A stretch of DNA of 64,000 bases from Dasypus novemcinctus (lineage: Eukaryota; Chordata; Mammalia; Cingulata; Dasypodidae): the NCBI RefSeq assembly GCF_030445035.2, contig NC_080675.1:66914544-66978543 (forward strand). Direction: 5' to 3'. Positions 1-13,289 of the stretch are shown piece after piece; within the stretch, counting starts at the first letter, position 1, and each line of letters begins with the position of its first letter. The notes beneath the pieces were generated by a model. The model searched no databases. It had not been told where the DNA came from and saw nothing but the letters and a program-made list of their open reading frames with translations. The position numbers and the translations under genes were made by a program.

Positions 1-561
1 AATTTAAAATTTAAAAAAACCCAAATTAACAAAGGATCATGTAAATGAAATGAAAGTGTATTACCTCAGATGAATGTGTCCTTTTATCTAAGTGTTAGCT
101 AAGGTAAATTGCCAATGAAATATCTATAAAACATGCATAGCCTTTTAAAAATTGCAATATTTAAGAAAGGGGAATTTGCAATTCAAATTTATCATGGATA
201 TACAAACAAAAATTGTTTCAACCTTTTTCCTTCTAAAATAACCAAAATTCCTAGGCCATTTTCTAGACAACCAGAGACAACAAGCAGTTTTCAAGTTTAC
301 AATCACCTTTTATAAAATAAGAGCTTCCATACAAAAACTTAGCACAGGCCAACAATCCATGTCACATCATAATCTCAGGTTTTGCTTATTTTTTAAAAAC
401 ATGTTTTATAGGCATTGATTTTGTCTGTCACTTATTCTGTCAAGATATTTATGGTATGGTATGTCTAATCAGTCACCTGAAGGAGGTAGTTAACATTAAT
501 TCTTGTACCACATTACTGGGTATGACAGGATTGAGCTTTAGAGAGACAAGACTCCCTAAAG
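1..561. other. unassigned AT-rich DNA
   Basis: No gene, RNA or recognisable repeat is visible in this stretch. Short open frames occur in several frames at a level expected by chance and none resembles a known protein. Confidence 0.5.
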
Positions 562-781
562 TAGGGGTTCTTAACCAGGGGTCTGTGGAAAGATTTCAGG
601 GGGTCCACAACCTTGAATCAAAAAATCAAAAAAACATTATTCTTATGGGGATGTGTTGGTGTGGATATGATATATTTATTAAATAATACACAGTATAGTG
701 TGGACTTAGTAAGGGGTCCGTCATTTTCACCTGACTGGCAAAGGTGTGCATGGAACAGAAAAGGTTAAGAAAGAACTCCTG
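562..781 (+). mobile_element. non-autonomous hAT-like DNA transposon, copy 1
   Basis: The element begins taggggttcttaacc and ends with the inverted complement ggttaagaa...ctcctg. It is flanked by a perfect 8-bp duplication, ccctaaag, at 554-561 and 782-789. Eight-base duplications and CAGGGGTTCT-type termini are typical of hAT elements of the Charlie group. It has no coding capacity and must have moved with a transposase made elsewhere. The interior is shared with the copies at 15091-15281 and 20114-20306. I cannot name the family with certainty. Confidence 0.85.
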
Positions 782-2379
782 CCCTAAAGTATATTTTATT
801 GGAAAACTAGTTAAAAGAAGGAAAACATGGGAAGTTAAGCTTCAAGATAGAGCACAATTTAGAATATTTCTTCCTGACCAAAGATTATTTCATAGGCTAT
901 AAATCAACAAACAATATAAAACAATTCTCTGCCAATAAAATTCAGAATTCCTAAATGTATGTGCTTTCATTTATCCATATGTAAATTCCTTCCTTCAAAT
1001 AATCACTGTATGATTACCATGTGCCAAGTACTAGGAGTCTAAAAATAAATAAGATTATCCCCATATACAAATATCTCACCATTTACAACATGTCTTCTTA
1101 TATATATTTTTTACTGAGAGACATGATTGACAACACTTACATACAGGCTGGGGATTATGGGTTATCTTGGGTCACCAGCTATAATTCTCTTCTTCTTACA
1201 ACTTAAGAATCCATGTGGGAGTGCAAGTACTAAAAGTGATATTATAGTGATAAACGTGAATCCACTCTGATTTATCTATCCACAAATATCTGTACTATAA
1301 TTATTATCAACAGGAATGTTCTTTGCATACACCTCAGAAATGATTATGACATATTAGAAGAGCTGATCTAGTATAAAGAGGAGGCAGCAAACAATAGCTG
1401 TAGCTTACAATTTTCATTCAAAATGCTCTGCTGATAGGCATAAAAATCACAAAGGATATCTGATCTCCACATTATCACTCATTCCATAATTCATCAGTAC
1501 CCCCCAATTCCCAATAATCTCCCCCTGTATTCTTTAATATGAAGTACTAAAGTAGCCTTTTGATATCCAGAGAAAACATCATGTTAGTAAATAATTGTAC
1601 TATTAATTTTAGTTTTCCATTTTTAGAAAGGTCAGTAATTTTAAAACCACCATTTACCAAGGAGAAATGAATGATCCTGAAGGGATTTACAATTATTTGT
1701 AAATAAACCTAGGTAAATACAAAGTTTATTTTTAAAAGAGCAGATTTTAGTAACCCACTTAATAAATATTCCAATATGATTCAGATGTCACATATTTGAA
1801 AGGTAGAAATTCACATGCAAAAAATAGTAAGGAGAATGATGTTGCTAATGGTTTAATGGATGTATGGATTTTGTATTTGAATGTTTAACAGCAGTATTTT
1901 GCAAATGGAATGCATTAGTGCTAAACACTAATATCACTCTGAATAAATTCAAGTTTATTTGAATCTGAGACAGCCTCTTCACATTTGCATAATCCAAGAT
2001 TCTGTGCAGACAAGGTGACATAACACACTTTGCATGCAACATGCTCCTGGCTAAATGAAGCAAGAACTATGCCAGTGTTACCTATCTTAGCTAAAATGGA
2101 AGTACATCCAATAGCTGTGTACCCTCTAACGCAAGAGAAATGCGTCAAGGAAAGTCTGAGTTCAGTACCTCTCAATGTTTTCTAAAGATATCAGAGTAGA
2201 AATAAATGAGTCCCTGTTTTCCCCTAACCGACATATACTGAAATTTGGGATATTTAGTGTTTTGTTTTAAATAGATATTTATAAAAGCAACTATTATATT
2301 CACAAGACATCACTTTCATATTGTCAAATAATCAGTTCTCTCTTGTATAAGACCATTGTTTAAATAATTGTACTTGACT
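782..2379. other. unassigned DNA with a short L2/MIR-like patch
   Basis: No gene is recognisable. Around 1000-1060 a stretch reads like the 'accatgtgccaagtac' segment common to old mammalian L2/MIR repeats. The rest has no identifiable content. Confidence 0.4.
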
Positions 2380-5170
2380 TTTCCTTCCAACCATGATAGA
2401 GTAATTAAGAGTGGTCTTTCTCTCCCTCCAAAACAATTATGAAACTGGAAAAAATGTATGAGATAACTATTTTCAGGCACTTAACCACAACCGCAGAAGA
2501 TATCACACTTAACAGAAAGAAAACACCACAAAAAGTGATCTCTGTGAGTGTCCCATGATTGTCCCATAACCACCCTGAGCAGAGGACTCATTGAGATGAG
2601 GAGTCAGAGAAAGGAGTACCATGTTGCTGATGTTACTAGATTTTGCAGGGCAGTTCACCCGAGAAGACAGAGGAGATGCCAGAAGTCTGAACAGGATAAT
2701 CCCAGTAGATTCTTGGCTTAGGAAGGAAATTACATGGGAAAAAAAGACTGTACTGCCTAACAGATATCGACCTGCTTCACTAACATGAATGAAGATAATA
2801 GGGGTCAAGGAATTCTGGGAGCTGTTGGAATTCTAGCACACAAAATGTTAAGAGACAACACTGAGTATCTAAAGTATTCGGTTGAGATCCAATAAATTTT
2901 ACCTCTTGGTAGCAAAAATTTTTTCATCTGTGACATTTAGCAAATCTTCAAAATTACAATAAATACTATAAAACAGTAAAATGTGACCCTAATTAAAGAG
3001 AAAACTAGTTAATTGAAAATGAACTTGAGATAATTTAGATGTTTAGAGTTAGCAGAAAAAGGTAGCCATTTAAATATGGACAAGAACTTAAAGAAAACAT
3101 GGTAATGATGAGTGAAGAAATGGGAAATTTCAACAGGGACACCAAAACTACACAAACACTTATATTATAGAAGTATTCCAGCCTAGTAATATCTATTTTA
3201 GATATTATTAAAATAAAAAATTTACTAGTTTGAACTCAAAAGCAGATTAGAAATGACTGAGAAAAAAAATGAAATTTTAAAAGCGGTTTAATAGAAATTA
3301 TACAATCTAAAGTAGAGTGGGGAAAAAAAGATTGAAAATAAACGAAGAGAGCTTTAGTCACCTACACCCTAGCAACAAGTGGTCTAATGTAAGTACAATT
3401 GGATTGTGATGGAGGTTGGGAAGAGATTTTGTGGGGTAGAAATATTTTGAAGAAATAATGGCTCAACGCTTTTCAAATGCAACAGAAAAAGACACTTACC
3501 AAGTCAAGAATCTCAGCACACATAAAGCAGAATAAATTTTATAAAAGAACATCACCTGAGTGTAACAGACTGAAGTTGCTTCTATTAAAGAAAAACAAAT
3601 CTTGAAAACAGAAAGAGAAAATCTGTACGTTGCACACAAAGGGGAAAAAAACATAAATGAAATAAGAAACAACATCAGCAAGAATACAACAAAATATTAT
3701 ATTGAAAGTGATAAAAGAAAATATTGACAACTCAGTCAAAATAATTTTGAAAATGGAGCTAAAATAAGGACATTTTCAAATAACAGAAAACTAAAATAAT
3801 ATATTGCTACCAGACCTGCACTGCAGGAAATTCTGAAGGATTATTTTTCTTTATTTGAAAGGAAATGATGCCAGATGGAAATATGATTTTATAAGAAGGC
3901 ATGAAGAGCATCAGAAATAGTAACTATGTGAATAAATATGAAAGAACATGTATTATTTTTCTTTTAATTTCTTCAAAAAGACTTTGACAGTTTTGAGTAA
4001 ATATATAGTTAAATATATAAGCATTCAAATTTTATTGTGGTTTCTATCTCATGTTGATATATTTATAAGACACAATGCACAAAATTTTGATGGCATATGA
4101 AACAATGCTGTTACAATATTCTTACATTTTACTTGAAGTGGTAAAATATTAATTCTAATTACATTGTTGTGCTAGGGATATATACTGTAATCACCATAGA
4201 AAACACTAATAAAATCATATAATTTAAAGAAATATAGACAAGCCAATGGAGGAATTAAAATGGAACACTAAAAAAATTCAATTAATGCAAAAAAAGGGAG
4301 AAAAAGAGGAACTGGTAAAATGAGAGAGAGAATGAGAAAGAGAGATAGGGAGAGAAAGGAAGGGGAGGTGGGAGAGTAGAGAGGAAGGGAAGGGGAAAGA
4401 AAGAGAAAGAGAAAGTCACTATCAGAAAGCAAAGGATAAGCTTAAATCCATAAATGTATTATATTTAAGTGGATTAAACACCCAATTAAAAGAGACAGAT
4501 GTCACAGGAGATGAAATAGCAAGACCCAACTATATACAGCAGTATAATGGAAATGTGTTTTAGATAGAGAGATGAGTATAAGTTGAAAGTAAAAAATTGA
4601 AGTATGATATACCATGAAAACAGTAAGCATAAGAAAGCTGGAGCTGCCATATTAATATTAGATAAAGTAGACCCTAATGGAAGGAGTGCTAGCAAAGATA
4701 AAAAGATATGTCATAAAAAATAAAAAATAAAAAAATAAAAATATATTAATAAGAAAAAAAAGATATGTTATAATAAAAAGGTCAATTCATCAGGAAGAAA
4801 TAATAAATCATGATTGTATATATGATTAATACAGTGTTTCAAAATACGTGTTGAAACAAAAAATTAAAAGAACTAGTGACAAATGATATACCCACATATT
4901 TGGAAAGTTTAATGTCCTCTCACTCTCTGATACAACAACTAGGCAAAATAATAGTAATGACATAGAATATCTGAACAACATTAACTACCCTGATCTTACT
5001 GACAGTTACAGGGCATTATGTATATATGTAACTGAAGAATATATATCTTTTCATGTATATATGGAACATTCATAAAGATAAAAAATATATTCTGATGTGA
5101 AATATTATTAAATAAATTTCAGATTAAAATTTTACTTGATGTATATTCTATCAACATATTAAGTAGAAAT
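2380..5170 (+). mobile_element. ancient L1 (L1M/HAL1-like), ORF1 to ORF2 start
   Basis: Eroded LINE-1 in the plus orientation. The end of ORF1 is recognisable near 3810-3900 by the 'agacctgcactgcaggaaattctgaa' region. The inter-ORF spacer follows. Near 4470-4700 the endonuclease start of ORF2 appears, with phrases corresponding to 'aagacccaactatata' and 'gaaagctggagctgcc'. Every frame has many stops, so it encodes nothing. The L1 3' end at 5625-6470 has the same orientation and may belong to the same insertion with the ORF2 middle missing. Family assignment is from memory of the consensus. Confidence 0.7.
4318..4415. repeat. GA-rich (polypurine) low-complexity tract
   Basis: About 100 bases composed almost only of G and A on the plus strand, made of imperfect GAGA and GGAA units, lying inside the ancient L1 inter-ORF region. 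Confidence 0.85.
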
Positions 5171-5184
5171 AAAAATAGAATTGA

Positions 5185-5255
5185 GGGAAGTGGACTTGGC
5201 CCAGTGGTGAGGGTGTCTGTCTACCACATGGGAGGTCCGCGGTTCAAACCCTGGG
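5185..5255 (+). mobile_element. DAS-type SINE, tRNA-derived head only
   Basis: The stretch gaagtggacttggcccagtg through the B-box-like ggttcaaaccctggg is the tRNA-Ala-like head seen in the complete SINEs at 38638-39055 and 54461-54776. The unique body and A-rich tail are absent. The sequence changes at about 5256 into an LTR fragment, so this is a truncated copy or a deletion product. Confidence 0.75.
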
Positions 5256-5613
5256 CACATGGCAGGGCATAATAGCGGCAGCATCTCGTCTCTCCCTTCT
5301 TCCCTAGCCTGCTTCAGGTTACTATATCTGCGGCTTTTCTCTCTCCTGGGTTCATTGATTTCAACTTCTGGAGGATTCTCTCTGTTTTTTATCCTGTGTC
5401 CGCAGCTCTTTATTCCTCTGTTTATAAAACTCCAGTAAGAGGATTAAGACCCACTCTGGGTCATGCCCTACTGAAGTGAATAATTAAAAGGAAGGCCCCT
5501 TAACTGAATCTAATCAAAAGGTCCCATCTACAGTAGGTTTTACACCCACAGGAATGAATTAGCTTTAAGAATATGATCTTCTGGGATCCTCCCAGCTTCA
5601 AATTCCCTCAACA
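5256..5613 (-). mobile_element. MaLR-type LTR fragment
   Basis: Antisense LTR sequence similar to the one at 22371-22916. Shared landmarks are 'ctccagtaagaggattaagac', 'ctgaatctaatc' and 'acccacaggaat', in the same order. Only the part equivalent to the LTR 5' two-thirds is present; the 3' part is replaced by the SINE head at 5185-5255. No TSD was found. Confidence 0.7.
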
Positions 5614-5624
5614 GACAATTAAAA

Positions 5625-6470
5625 AAGAAAATATATGAAGATATAACCACAGGAAATAGTTCTGTACATCATCACTCATCATGAAATGCAAACTAAAACC
5701 AGTACACACCTATTAGATTAGCTCAAATTAAAAGATCTGACAATAGCCAATGTTCACAAAAATGTGGAGCAATGGAAACATACTGTGTTGGTAGAAGTGG
5801 AAAATGGTACAACTGCTTAGATAAACTATTTGTCATTTTATTATACTGTCCATATACCTACCCTATGACCTAGAAATTCCACTTCTAGATACTTAACCAA
5901 AACAAATAAAAACAAACCCACAAATAAAAAGGTTTATGGAAGAGTGCTTTACTCATAGTACATATATACATACATAATTGGATAAATATTTAATATGAAA
6001 TAAAATTAAAAGTTTCTCCTAATATCTCCAAACTGAAAAAAAAAAAAACAACCAAATCTACAGAACAGATAAAATTTGGCATATTTACACAATGGCATCT
6101 GCTCAATGGGGGGGGAGTGTTAGGAGAGAATAGGGATGAGAACTAAGACACAGTATCTGCACAAATCTCAAAGATTTAGACTGAGTGGGAAAAAAACAAA
6201 AGAACAGATACTGTAAGATTTCATTTACATGAAATTATAAAACAAGAAAGATTGATCATGATGAAAATAATCAGAAGAGAATTTGCTTCTCCATGGGTTG
6301 GTAGCAACTGGAAAGAGGCACATAGGATATTCTCCAGGTCATAGAAATGTACTACATTTTCATTGGATTACACACATGGGTCCACATATCAGAGGTAGTG
6401 GTTTCTACCAGTAAGGAATGAGAATTTCTCTGTATGTATCTAAAAATTTGTGAAAAGCAGTGAAATTTAC
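5625..6470 (+). mobile_element. ancient L1M 3' end
   Basis: Sequence such as 'atgaaatgcaaactaaaacc' and 'tatgacctagaaattccac' matches the conserved end of ORF2 and the 3' UTR of old mammalian L1. It has the same orientation as the L1 at 2380-5170 and is probably its 3' part. It does not code. Confidence 0.7.
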
Positions 6471-7539
6471 ATAGTAAGTTTGCTTTGTGCAGTTTGGTGA
6501 GTAACAATTCTGAAACTTAAGTTTTCATCTTCTGGGATTGAAAAAAGGACTCAGCATTGAAGATAACAGGAGTCAGTTTTCTCATTCCTTGTAAAGAGAG
6601 TTTTACAGATGTAGAAATTGGGCAGATTAGAATATACTCTATTGTCCAGTTGATTAGAAAATTGTCTGGAACTATCTATCTTGAGAGAGAGAGAGAGAGA
6701 AAGAGAGAACTTGTTCTATATGTGTATACACACACTCATACACGCACACAATCATATAGCTCTAACTACTGAGTGGTCCTAAAAGCAATGGCACATAAGT
6801 AGCAATAAGTATGTATAATGCAGAGATCTTAATTGCTTTTGTTGATAGGGTCTAGAAGCAATGACCCACCAGCAGTAATGAGCATATCTAATGCTCAGAT
6901 CTTGGTGTCAAAATACCATTTCTACTAAAAGGAAACAAGTCTCCTTTGACAAAGTTGCTGATTTGAAGACTAGGAAAGGGAAAGCATAAATAGAGACTAG
7001 AACATCTTTTCTTCCTAAAAGTGATAGAAGCCCATCAAAGGGACATAGGGAGCAGCTGAAGTTGTTTCTTCTGGCAAAATAAGGAACAAATTGAGCATGA
7101 AAATAAATAATGATAGTATAGATTGCTGTCCATTGAATAAAATAAGATTCCATGAAACTATGTAGTTTGAAATGAATGAATAAATAAATAAGGATAGAGA
7201 AGGGAAAACTGTTTCCTATAGCCCAATGTCAGATAATAAATATAATAGGAACTGCAGAATTAGAACAGTCATTAATAGATACTATAAATAGTAAGTAAAA
7301 TTATAATGAGGAACAGTATATTTATAGAGCCTCAAAATATCTACTTGTCAATTAAATTAAAAATACCTTGACTGAGTGATAAAAGATATTACTAATATTG
7401 GAATAAACTTACATCATGTGCCTCATGATAGAATATATTGAAGAGGGCAGAATAGCACTGTGAAATTCTTGCCAAAAGTTCATAATTCAAATTTAATCAT
7501 ACAGAATTTCAGACAAAACCAAATCGAGGGAAAGCCCCA
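6471..7539. other. unassigned DNA with a short GA/CA repeat
   Basis: A (GA)n run at about 6682-6708 is followed by a CA-rich run to about 6750. No gene or named repeat is recognisable in the remainder. Confidence 0.45.
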
Positions 7540-7990
7540 AAACAGCTAGCCTGTACTCATTAATACATAAACGTCAAAAAAGACATAAAAAGGCTGAGGA
7601 GTGACTCCATTAAAGGAAATTAAAGAGAAATGACAACTAAATGCAATGCTTGATACTGGATTGGATCCTGAACATGACAAAATTTGAATATGGAATGTGT
7701 ATTAGAATATACTATGTGATCAATATAAAATTTCTTATCTCAAATTTGTACTGTGAGCATAAGAGAAAATAAATGATCTTAGAAAATATATACTGAAGTG
7801 TTTGATGGTAAAAGGCACAATAACTCCAAGTTACTTGCAGGTGGTTTGGAAAAAATATACATATCTATACTGAGAAATGCATATATATTATAGTTTATAC
7901 ATATGGAGAAAGAAAATGATAAACAAATGGAATAAAATATAGACAAATATTGAATCTGAATTAAAAATACTTAGAATTTCATTGTACTAT
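7540..7990 (+). mobile_element. ancient LINE 3' UTR-like relic
   Basis: The phrases 'gacaactaaatgcaatgctt', 'ggattggatcctgaac' and a later 'tgtactattctttcaattt' are characteristic of the 3' UTR of an old mammalian LINE. Subfamily is not assigned. No coding potential. Confidence 0.5.
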
Positions 7991-10609
7991 TCTTTCAATT
8001 TTAAACTAGGTTTGAAATTACATCAAATATAATTACACAAGTCTTATTTTGTAAAACAGCAGAACCTATGAAAATTTTCATATTATATACAAATATTTGT
8101 TAAACAAAAAAAGTCATTTTAATAGATAACTGAAGGAATTTCTGAATACTGAGAGTAAAGTAGCATATTACTTGATGAAAAAATGTCTAGGAAAATAGAC
8201 TCATTAAAAGACAATATAATACATTTAAGATTTCAGTTAAGGTCTATTTCATAGAAAATAAAATCAACTTATCAGTTAACAATTTCTATTTAGATGTCGA
8301 TAAACTAGGCATTTATTTTGAAAGAGAAATTTCTGAAAAAGATAAACCATTTTAATCAACCAGATTTTACCAGAACCAATTAAAAATAACCAATTGTTAT
8401 TTTTATTCACAACTATTATGAAGATAGACATTGATTAATGAAAACACTACTTATTCTAGAAAGGGATTAAGTTTTTTCTAAATGGGCGGTATATGGGTCC
8501 ATCTCTAAGCTATATACAATTTAGAGTGGACAATAAAATTATATTTTGCCTTTATTATGCACAGAAGCCCAATTTTATTAGGCTTTCAATTGCCTTTACA
8601 CATCATTACCCTGCTGGCTAGGCCACTAACCCATGAATTTCAGAGCAATGCATGGGATTTCACCATATAAACTCCCTCTGACACAATTCTTGCCTTGTGC
8701 AATGAAACTGTAGGGCTCACAGACTTTGGAAATAGAAATGTCTCATTAGATCATCCTGAAGAAAGATTATTACTCATTATATGTCATCTATTCCCAGATG
8801 ACTTACCCAGTCAGACACTTAAAAACTCTACAACTTTCTCTGCTAACTTTTGAAGACATTATATATTGCCCCAAGTATTGCTTTATAGCTAACGTATTTA
8901 TTTTCTATAAAGAACTTAAAGGATGAAGGTACTATTTTTTTTTTTTTGTATCTCCATCTAAACTGAAGCTTTCCATTGATTTCTTCAAATGTACTTTCTT
9001 CTTTTTCTTTCTACTTAGCCTCATAAAATTTCACATCAAATTTAGATCAAAAACCAACCAAAAAAAAGATAAACTACTACTGGTAAGATTTTTTATTTTG
9101 ACCAGTCAGGGATATTTATCATAGAGCTATATGGCTGTAACTGCTTCAGATATTAAGTCTAACCAGAGAGAGTTAAAGTTTTGATTAGTGTCTTTGAAGT
9201 TCCACCTGAAAAATTATTCCTGAATATCACATCAAGACCATTGTTAAAGTTGAGGAATAAGAAAAATAAAAAGTTTCAATACCTATCTAATTGGAGTTTT
9301 ATGACATCCCTCGCCTCAGGCTCCATAAAGCTCTCTTTTCTGAAAATATCATCCATTATCTATATTTTCCAAACCTACCTCTTCAACTTCAACAGTTATA
9401 TATCACATGAAACTGCCAAACTTAAATTTCCAACCCAATTTCTTCCCTTAACTAAATATTATTAATTTTGTTTGTTTTTTATTTGAATTCTAAAATTCAT
9501 AAATAATCAATCATTATAAAAAGAATTCATTCTCATTGTTCAGAACTTTCAAAATATATTTTAAAGAATAAGATTAAAATTTTCTATAATTTCACAATAA
9601 AATAAATACTATTAAATTATGATGTGTTTCTTGTGTTCTTTTCATTGTTTATATATTTACAAAATTGAGATTATCCTATAGTTTGACTTTTACTTGTTAA
9701 ACATAACATTATATTACCATCAATTTCCCATTTTAAAGTTTGAAAATTTTGACAATTTTAAATATTGCATTACCTATGTGAACCAAATTTTAGTTAAAAA
9801 TTATCCTAGTTTTGGACTTCGGTGTAGCTTATATTTTTTCCCCAATAACAATCAACACTAGAGAACCTTTTTTCCTTTCTCACCACACTTGCACATACTA
9901 TTCTCTCAGCTCTGAAAATTCCCACTTGCCTTTGAACACCCACCACACTGTAAACTTTGGCCATATATATACTCTCCTTGTCAATAAAATTTCCTTTTTT
10001 CAGTGTTTCCATGCAAATGTGTTCATAACCCTGCTATGGCTATCATAATTCCATGTTATTTATATATCCTTATGTCAACCTCTGTGAGACTGCAGTTTAT
10101 GTTATAGTAGCAATTCTGACTTTTTCATTTCTTCACAATACCTAGTACAGTGTTTGATACCCAATAGACCATCAAAAATCATTTGAGCAGTTATTAAATG
10201 AACAGATGAATAATTGAATAATGATTGACTTGAAAAATGTATGAATAGAAAGTGCAAGGTCATGTTGGCAAATGCTATGCAGGCCCTGAAAAGATGTTTG
10301 GAATTTATTTGTAAGTAATAAGAAGCCACTGAAGAGTTTCAAGCAGGTCAATACATAGTTATCAAAACTTTATCTTTACCATTCTTTTCGGATACACCAC
10401 TTATCCACTTCTCATAAAGATCCCTTTTTAATCTTATTTACATATTCATAGATATGAACCACTATATATATATATATAGTAAACATTTTGTATTATATAT
10501 ATATATGTATAAATAAAAAACTTGGTAAGCAATATTTGTTTGTAGAGATGAATTGTGACAATGGACGAGTTTAGTAATTCACCATGGTTTCATGATAATA
10601 AAATAAAAA
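7991..10609. other. unassigned AT-rich DNA
   Basis: No gene is seen. An L2-like patch lies at about 10120-10350 ('aatacctagtacagtg', 'gaagccactgaagagtttcaagc'). A poly-T run lies at about 8935-8947. AT dinucleotide runs lie at 10465-10505. Confidence 0.45.
10445..10512. repeat. AT microsatellite
   Basis: Two TATA-type dinucleotide runs separated by about 20 bases. Confidence 0.8.
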
Positions 10610-10880
10610 ATAGCACTAGTAATAGTAATTACCATTTACTGAATGTCTTCTCTAAAAAAAAAAATCCTTGGTTCTTATCATGAAATATCTCATTTAATAT
10701 AGATAAACAGCCTACTAAATATATTATGGATATAAAAAGCACACATTTAGAAGGAATAAATAGGTTGCCCAATTAATAAGTGGGCAATAAATAGGTTTTA
10801 CAATTAATAAGTGGCAGAACTAGAATGTAAACTCAGGTATGTCTGAATCTCAAGTCAATTTTCATTTCGCAGTGACACAA
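10610..10880 (-). mobile_element. MIR SINE relic
   Basis: Antisense MIR core, recognisable by 'taataagtggcagaactaga', 'gtaaactcaggtatgtctga' and the upstream 'accatttactgaatg'. A short internal duplication of 'aattaataagtgg' occurs at about 10770-10815. Confidence 0.7.
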
Positions 10881-11228
10881 AAACAGTACTAACTTGTGTT
10901 CTGCATCTCTTTTACCACAATAGCATGTTTTATATTAAAAGTAAACTAGTTGAGGGAACTAGCAAGATGGCAGCAGAGTAAGGAGCTCCTAGAGTCAGCT
11001 CATGCTTCAGAGCAGTTAGTAAACACCCAGAGCTCTCTGGAGCTAGCTGAAGCACCTGTCTGGGGCTCCAGGAGGCCAGAAGCACATCCTGCAATGTTCT
11101 TGGGGGAGTGGAAGGAAGAGACTGCCCGTCTGCAAAGAGGACTCATAAGTAGAGTGCTCCACGCCATGGAGGCCAGTGACCACCCTCCACTGGAGTTACG
11201 GGCTGCCTTGGTAACTGTTCTGCAGCTG

Positions 11229-11822
11229 GAATTGAAAGCTCCACTTCCCCAAAATGGGGAAGGAAGAGACAGTTGGGCACCAATTTCAACTATGGTGAGG
11301 AAATTCAGTGGGTTGCAGTATGATCCTGAGAACAGCTAAGGTTTGAGCCTGTCCAGGTCAGAAAGAGGCTGGGAGCTACCATCTTAACTCCACACCTGGC
11401 ACAAGGGGAAGCAGGGTGGACTGAAAATCCCAATGCTGGTGGTGACCAGCTTTATCCCATCCAGATCATATTATAGGTCTAGTCTAGGCCTCAGTGCCAC
11501 CTCCAGCAAGGAGGAAGCTGCGGGGACCTGCGCCAGCCTCTCCGGGAAATTATCAGCCAAGCCACGGAGGCTGGTGATTGTCCTACTCTGGCGGCACAAG
11601 CTGCCCCAGGAGCTGCTCTGTGATGGGAATTGGAAGCTCCATTTCCCAGAAACAGGGAGGAGGAGATAGTTGGCTGCCAATTTCAGCTACTGATTGGGAG
11701 ACTTGGCTGGCTAAGAGATAACCCTGGAAACAGCTGGGGTGAGAACCAACCCCCAAGTAAGAAAGAGGCCAGTAGCCACCATTCTGACTCCACCCCCAGC
11801 CTGAGGGAAGCAAGGTTGACAG
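11229..11822 (+). repeat. direct duplication in the L1 5' UTR (about 0.4-kb period)
   Basis: Sequence at 11229-11425 ('gaattgaaagctcc', 'agaaagaggctggg', 'actccacacctggc') is repeated, diverged, at 11626-11822 ('gaattggaagctcc', 'agaaagaggccagt', 'actccacccccagc'). A related piece ('cctctagcagggaggaggctg') near 11855 echoes 'cctccagcaaggaggaagctg' near 11500. The 5' UTR therefore looks partly built of tandem units, as in the monomeric promoters of rodent L1s. Confidence 0.65.
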
Positions 11823-12239
11823 TTTCTTCCATGCAGAGCAGTCTTCAGCCCCGCCTCTAGCAGGGAGGAGGCTGAAGAGCCCTGCCTATACAGGTAACTG
11901 CAGGGAACTTTGGCTGGCATAGACTGAAAATCAGAAGTCTACCAGAGCAGCTATGGTCATCTTAGAACCAGCACTGCATAGATTGCTGCTCACACCTGCA
12001 GCTCCATCCCTGCCCCAGGTAGGGGAGAAAGGGGTGTGAAGCTTCATCCATCTCTCTGGGCAACTACAGTCTAGGTGTACATGTGGATTATTCCACATAG
12101 CTGTGACTCTGTTCCTACCCCTGGCAAAGGAGAAAGTTGAAAGAAACTTCATTGGTTCCTGGTGCAATGAGGGAAGCTTGAGCCTCCACAGCTTATAGCA
12201 CCAATGACATGCTTGGCTCCTATTACATAACCAGCAAGG

Positions 12240-13200
12240 GAGAAATGATAGAAAGCCCTAAACTAGAGAGAAAAACTGTACCCAGAAAAAAATACTCTAA
12301 TAAGCCAGATGCAAAGACATCAAGAAAAATTACAATCCACACCAAGAAATAGGAAGCTCTGGCCCAGTTAAAGGAACAAGATAAGCTGTTCAAGATAAGG
12401 AGTTGAGACAACTAATTATAGATGTTCAAACAAATCTCCTTAATACATTCAATGAGATGGCTAAAGAGATTAAGGATATTAAGAAGACATTGGATGAGAA
12501 CAAAGAAGAATATGAAACCATAACATAGAAAAATAGCAGATCTTATGGGGATGAAAGGTACAATCAATTAAATGAAAAAACATTGAAATAATATAATAGC
12601 AGATTTGAGGAGGTGGAAGAAAGGATTAATGAGATTGAAGAAATGGCCTGTGAAAGTGAACATACAAAAGAACAGATGAAGAAAAGAATGGAAAAAAATT
12701 GAACAAGGTCTCAGGGAACTAAATGACAGTAAAAGGCATGCAAACATACGTGTTATGTCCCAGAAGGAGAAGAGAAGGGAAAAGGAGCAGAAGGAATATT
12801 TAAAGAAATAATGGTAGAAAATTTCCCAACCCTATTGAAGGACATAGATATCCCTGTCCAAGAAGCACAATGTACTCCCATCTGAAAAAATCCAAATAGA
12901 CCAAATTCAAGACACATACTCATCAGAATGTCAAGGGCCAAAGACAAAGAGATAATTCTTAGAACAGCAGAAAAGTAATGTGTAAATTATAAGGGATACC
13001 CAATAAGATTAAGTGCTGATTTCTCACCAGAAACCATGGAGGTAGACAGTGGTCTGATCCGGTAAGACTGTCTTTCAAATATGAGGGTGAGATTAGAATA
13101 TTCACAGATAAACAGAAACTGAGAGAATTTCTATGCAAGAGACCAGATTTTCAGGAAATACTAAAGGGTGTGCTAGAGCCTGAAAAGAAAAAAACTGGAG
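12240..13200 (+). pseudogene. decayed L1 ORF1 (RNA-binding protein)
   Basis: ORF1 of L1 encodes a coiled-coil RNA chaperone that coats the element's RNA. Here the nucleotide sequence still shows the coiled-coil region (about 12420-12720, rich in Lys/Glu codons). The conserved C-terminal half includes 'atacccaataagattaagtg', 'gatttctcaccagaaaccatgg' and 'acagataaacagaaactgag'. No frame stays open, with stops and frameshifts throughout. Its position after the 5' UTR is normal. Assignment is by recognition of the L1 ORF1 consensus. Confidence 0.7.
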
Positions 13201-13289
13201 AGAGGGGTCTGGAAGAGAGTCTGAAAATGAAGATTATATCAATAAAAGTAACTAAAAGTGTCAAAAGAGTGGTGAAAATAAAATATGAC

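Noticed and set aside
4318-4415. A possible regulatory polypurine element
   Set aside because: It is low-complexity sequence inside an ancient L1 spacer. Nothing supports a function.
10950-11339. A 129-codon open frame with gene-like composition
   Set aside because: It lies in the 5' UTR of the L1 at 10952-15065, which is GC-richer and so has fewer chance stops. No resemblance to a known protein.
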